From Planctomycetaceae bacterium (GTDB lineage Bacteria > Planctomycetota > Planctomycetia > Pirellulales > Thermoguttaceae), in assembly GCA_031259095.1 (NCBI GenBank), contig JAIRLW010000110.1, positions 1 through 7,293 of the forward strand: a stretch of DNA of 7,293 bases, written 5' to 3'. How positions within the stretch are numbered: the stretch's first letter is position 1; each line of letters starts with the position of its first letter. The position numbers and the translations under genes were made by a program. A model generated the notes under the pieces. The model saw nothing but the letters and a program-made list of their open reading frames with translations, did not search any database and had not been told where the DNA came from. This document shows positions 7,090-7,293 of this stretch, piece after piece.

Positions 7090-7243
7090 GCGTTTTTGTC
7101 CCTAAAGTCCCTTGATCTAAGGGACCATTAGGAAACGGAACCCTCCAAGGCGGCGTCGGACGGCTCAAAATGAGCAGCCAATCCTTCGCCGTCAAAATCT
7201 GATCCGCACGCGGACCAGGAAGCCAATCTGATCTGTTAGGCAT
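7049..7243 (-). pseudogene. 5' fragment of an unidentified gene, cut off by a GTCCC palindrome
   Basis: The frame gives 64 residues. Residues 1-37 (start MPNRSDWLPGPRADQ, then AKDWLLIL and WRVP) look like genuine protein, are read from comparatively GC-rich DNA, and are preceded by a good Shine-Dalgarno. From about residue 38 the frame reads through the GTCCC palindrome (7098-7132) and then the ATTCCACTGAT element, so the tail is repeat-derived. The N-terminus recalls a family of small uncharacterised bacterial proteins that begin with an SDW(L/I)P-like motif and continue for roughly 200 residues, but I cannot name the family and hold this loosely. The rest of the gene is not found on the far side of the repeat in this window, which suggests deletion rather than simple insertion. 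A functional 64-residue protein cannot be excluded. Confidence 0.45.
7098..7132. repeat. GTCCC-type short palindrome, copy 3
   Basis: GTCCCTT (7107-7113) pairs with AAGGGAC (7119-7125) around GATCT, and CCTAA (7101-7105) with TTAGG (7128-7132) extends the stem across small bulges. GTCCCTAAAGTCCCTT (7098-7113) is identical to 2713-2728 in the long copy between the two large genes. The element sits inside the reading frame of the minus-strand gene fragment. Confidence 0.65.
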
Positions 7244-7250
7244 AAATCAT

Positions 7251-7256
7251 TCCTTT
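7251..7256 (-). promoter_or_regulatory. Shine-Dalgarno sequence of the truncated minus-strand gene
   Basis: AAAGGA on the minus strand is followed by a seven-base spacer (7244-7250) and ATG at 7241-7243. It supports the view that this start belonged to a translated gene rather than a chance open frame. Confidence 0.55.
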
Positions 7257-7293
7257 GTTGTAAAATTTTTGATAAAACAGAACTAAATCTTAA

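Noticed and set aside
2681..7132. CRISPR array
   Set aside because: The GTCCC repeats are palindromic units of about nine bases without unique spacers of constant length, and no cas gene is present.
1..7293. Composite transposon or genomic island bounded by the flanking inverted elements
   Set aside because: There is no transposase, integrase, tRNA gene or target-site duplication, and the flanking copies are short and diverged outside the shared box.

Overview
The window has two large intact genes that converge on each other, with repeat-rich flanks holding two decayed gene fragments. No RNA gene, CRISPR array, insertion sequence or complete mobile element is visible. The organism cannot be named from this sequence. 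The DNA is moderately AT-rich. Its spacers hold several families of dispersed palindromic repeats (CACGAA-type, GTCCC-type, AATCTGCG-type), which I associate loosely with large-genome environmental or gut bacteria such as the Planctomycetota/PVC group. That is a weak guess from repeat style, not a phylogenetic result.

Left flank (1-509): an imperfect CACGAA palindrome (1-70) runs directly into a short reading frame (48-260). That frame keeps the HExxH core of an ArdC-like zincin metallopeptidase domain but lacks both ends of the domain, so I call it a pseudogene remnant. About 150 bases follow with only a spaced 8-bp inverted repeat. Then comes a compact element of two hairpins plus the box ATTCCACTGAT (411-483), and a Shine-Dalgarno sequence for the first large gene.

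Gene 1 (510-2627, +) encodes a 705-residue fusion. It has an N-terminal AMMECR1 domain (AmmeMemoRadiSam protein A), an unassigned middle region of about 200 residues, and a C-terminal Memo domain (protein B). The third partner of this conserved but biochemically unresolved system, a radical SAM enzyme, is not in the window.

Between the convergent genes (2628-2827) lies a very strong GTCCC-type hairpin (2681-2783), followed by an AATCTGCG-type repeat.

Gene 2 (2828-6721, -) encodes a 1297-residue membrane hybrid sensor kinase: TM - dCache sensor with a long insertion - TM - HAMP - HisKA/HATPase - REC - HisKA/HATPase - REC. Both kinase cores and both receivers keep their catalytic residues. A good sigma70-like promoter (TTGACG-17-TAAAAT, 6832-6860) lies upstream, with a 9-bp palindrome just downstream of the predicted transcription start.

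Right flank (6722-7293): it holds the kinase promoter region, an orphan terminator-like hairpin on the + strand, two more GTCCC palindromes, a second and inverted copy of the ATTCCACTGAT element, and the start of a minus-strand gene with a good Shine-Dalgarno (start codon 7241-7243). That gene's frame runs into a GTCCC palindrome after about 37 codons. The two large genes are not an operon and nothing here shows a functional link between them. I see no convincing new multi-gene system. The most unusual items are the AMMECR1-X-Memo fusion, the duplicated kinase-receiver cassette, the compositional switch inside the kinase gene, and palindromes sitting exactly at the broken ends of two gene fragments.
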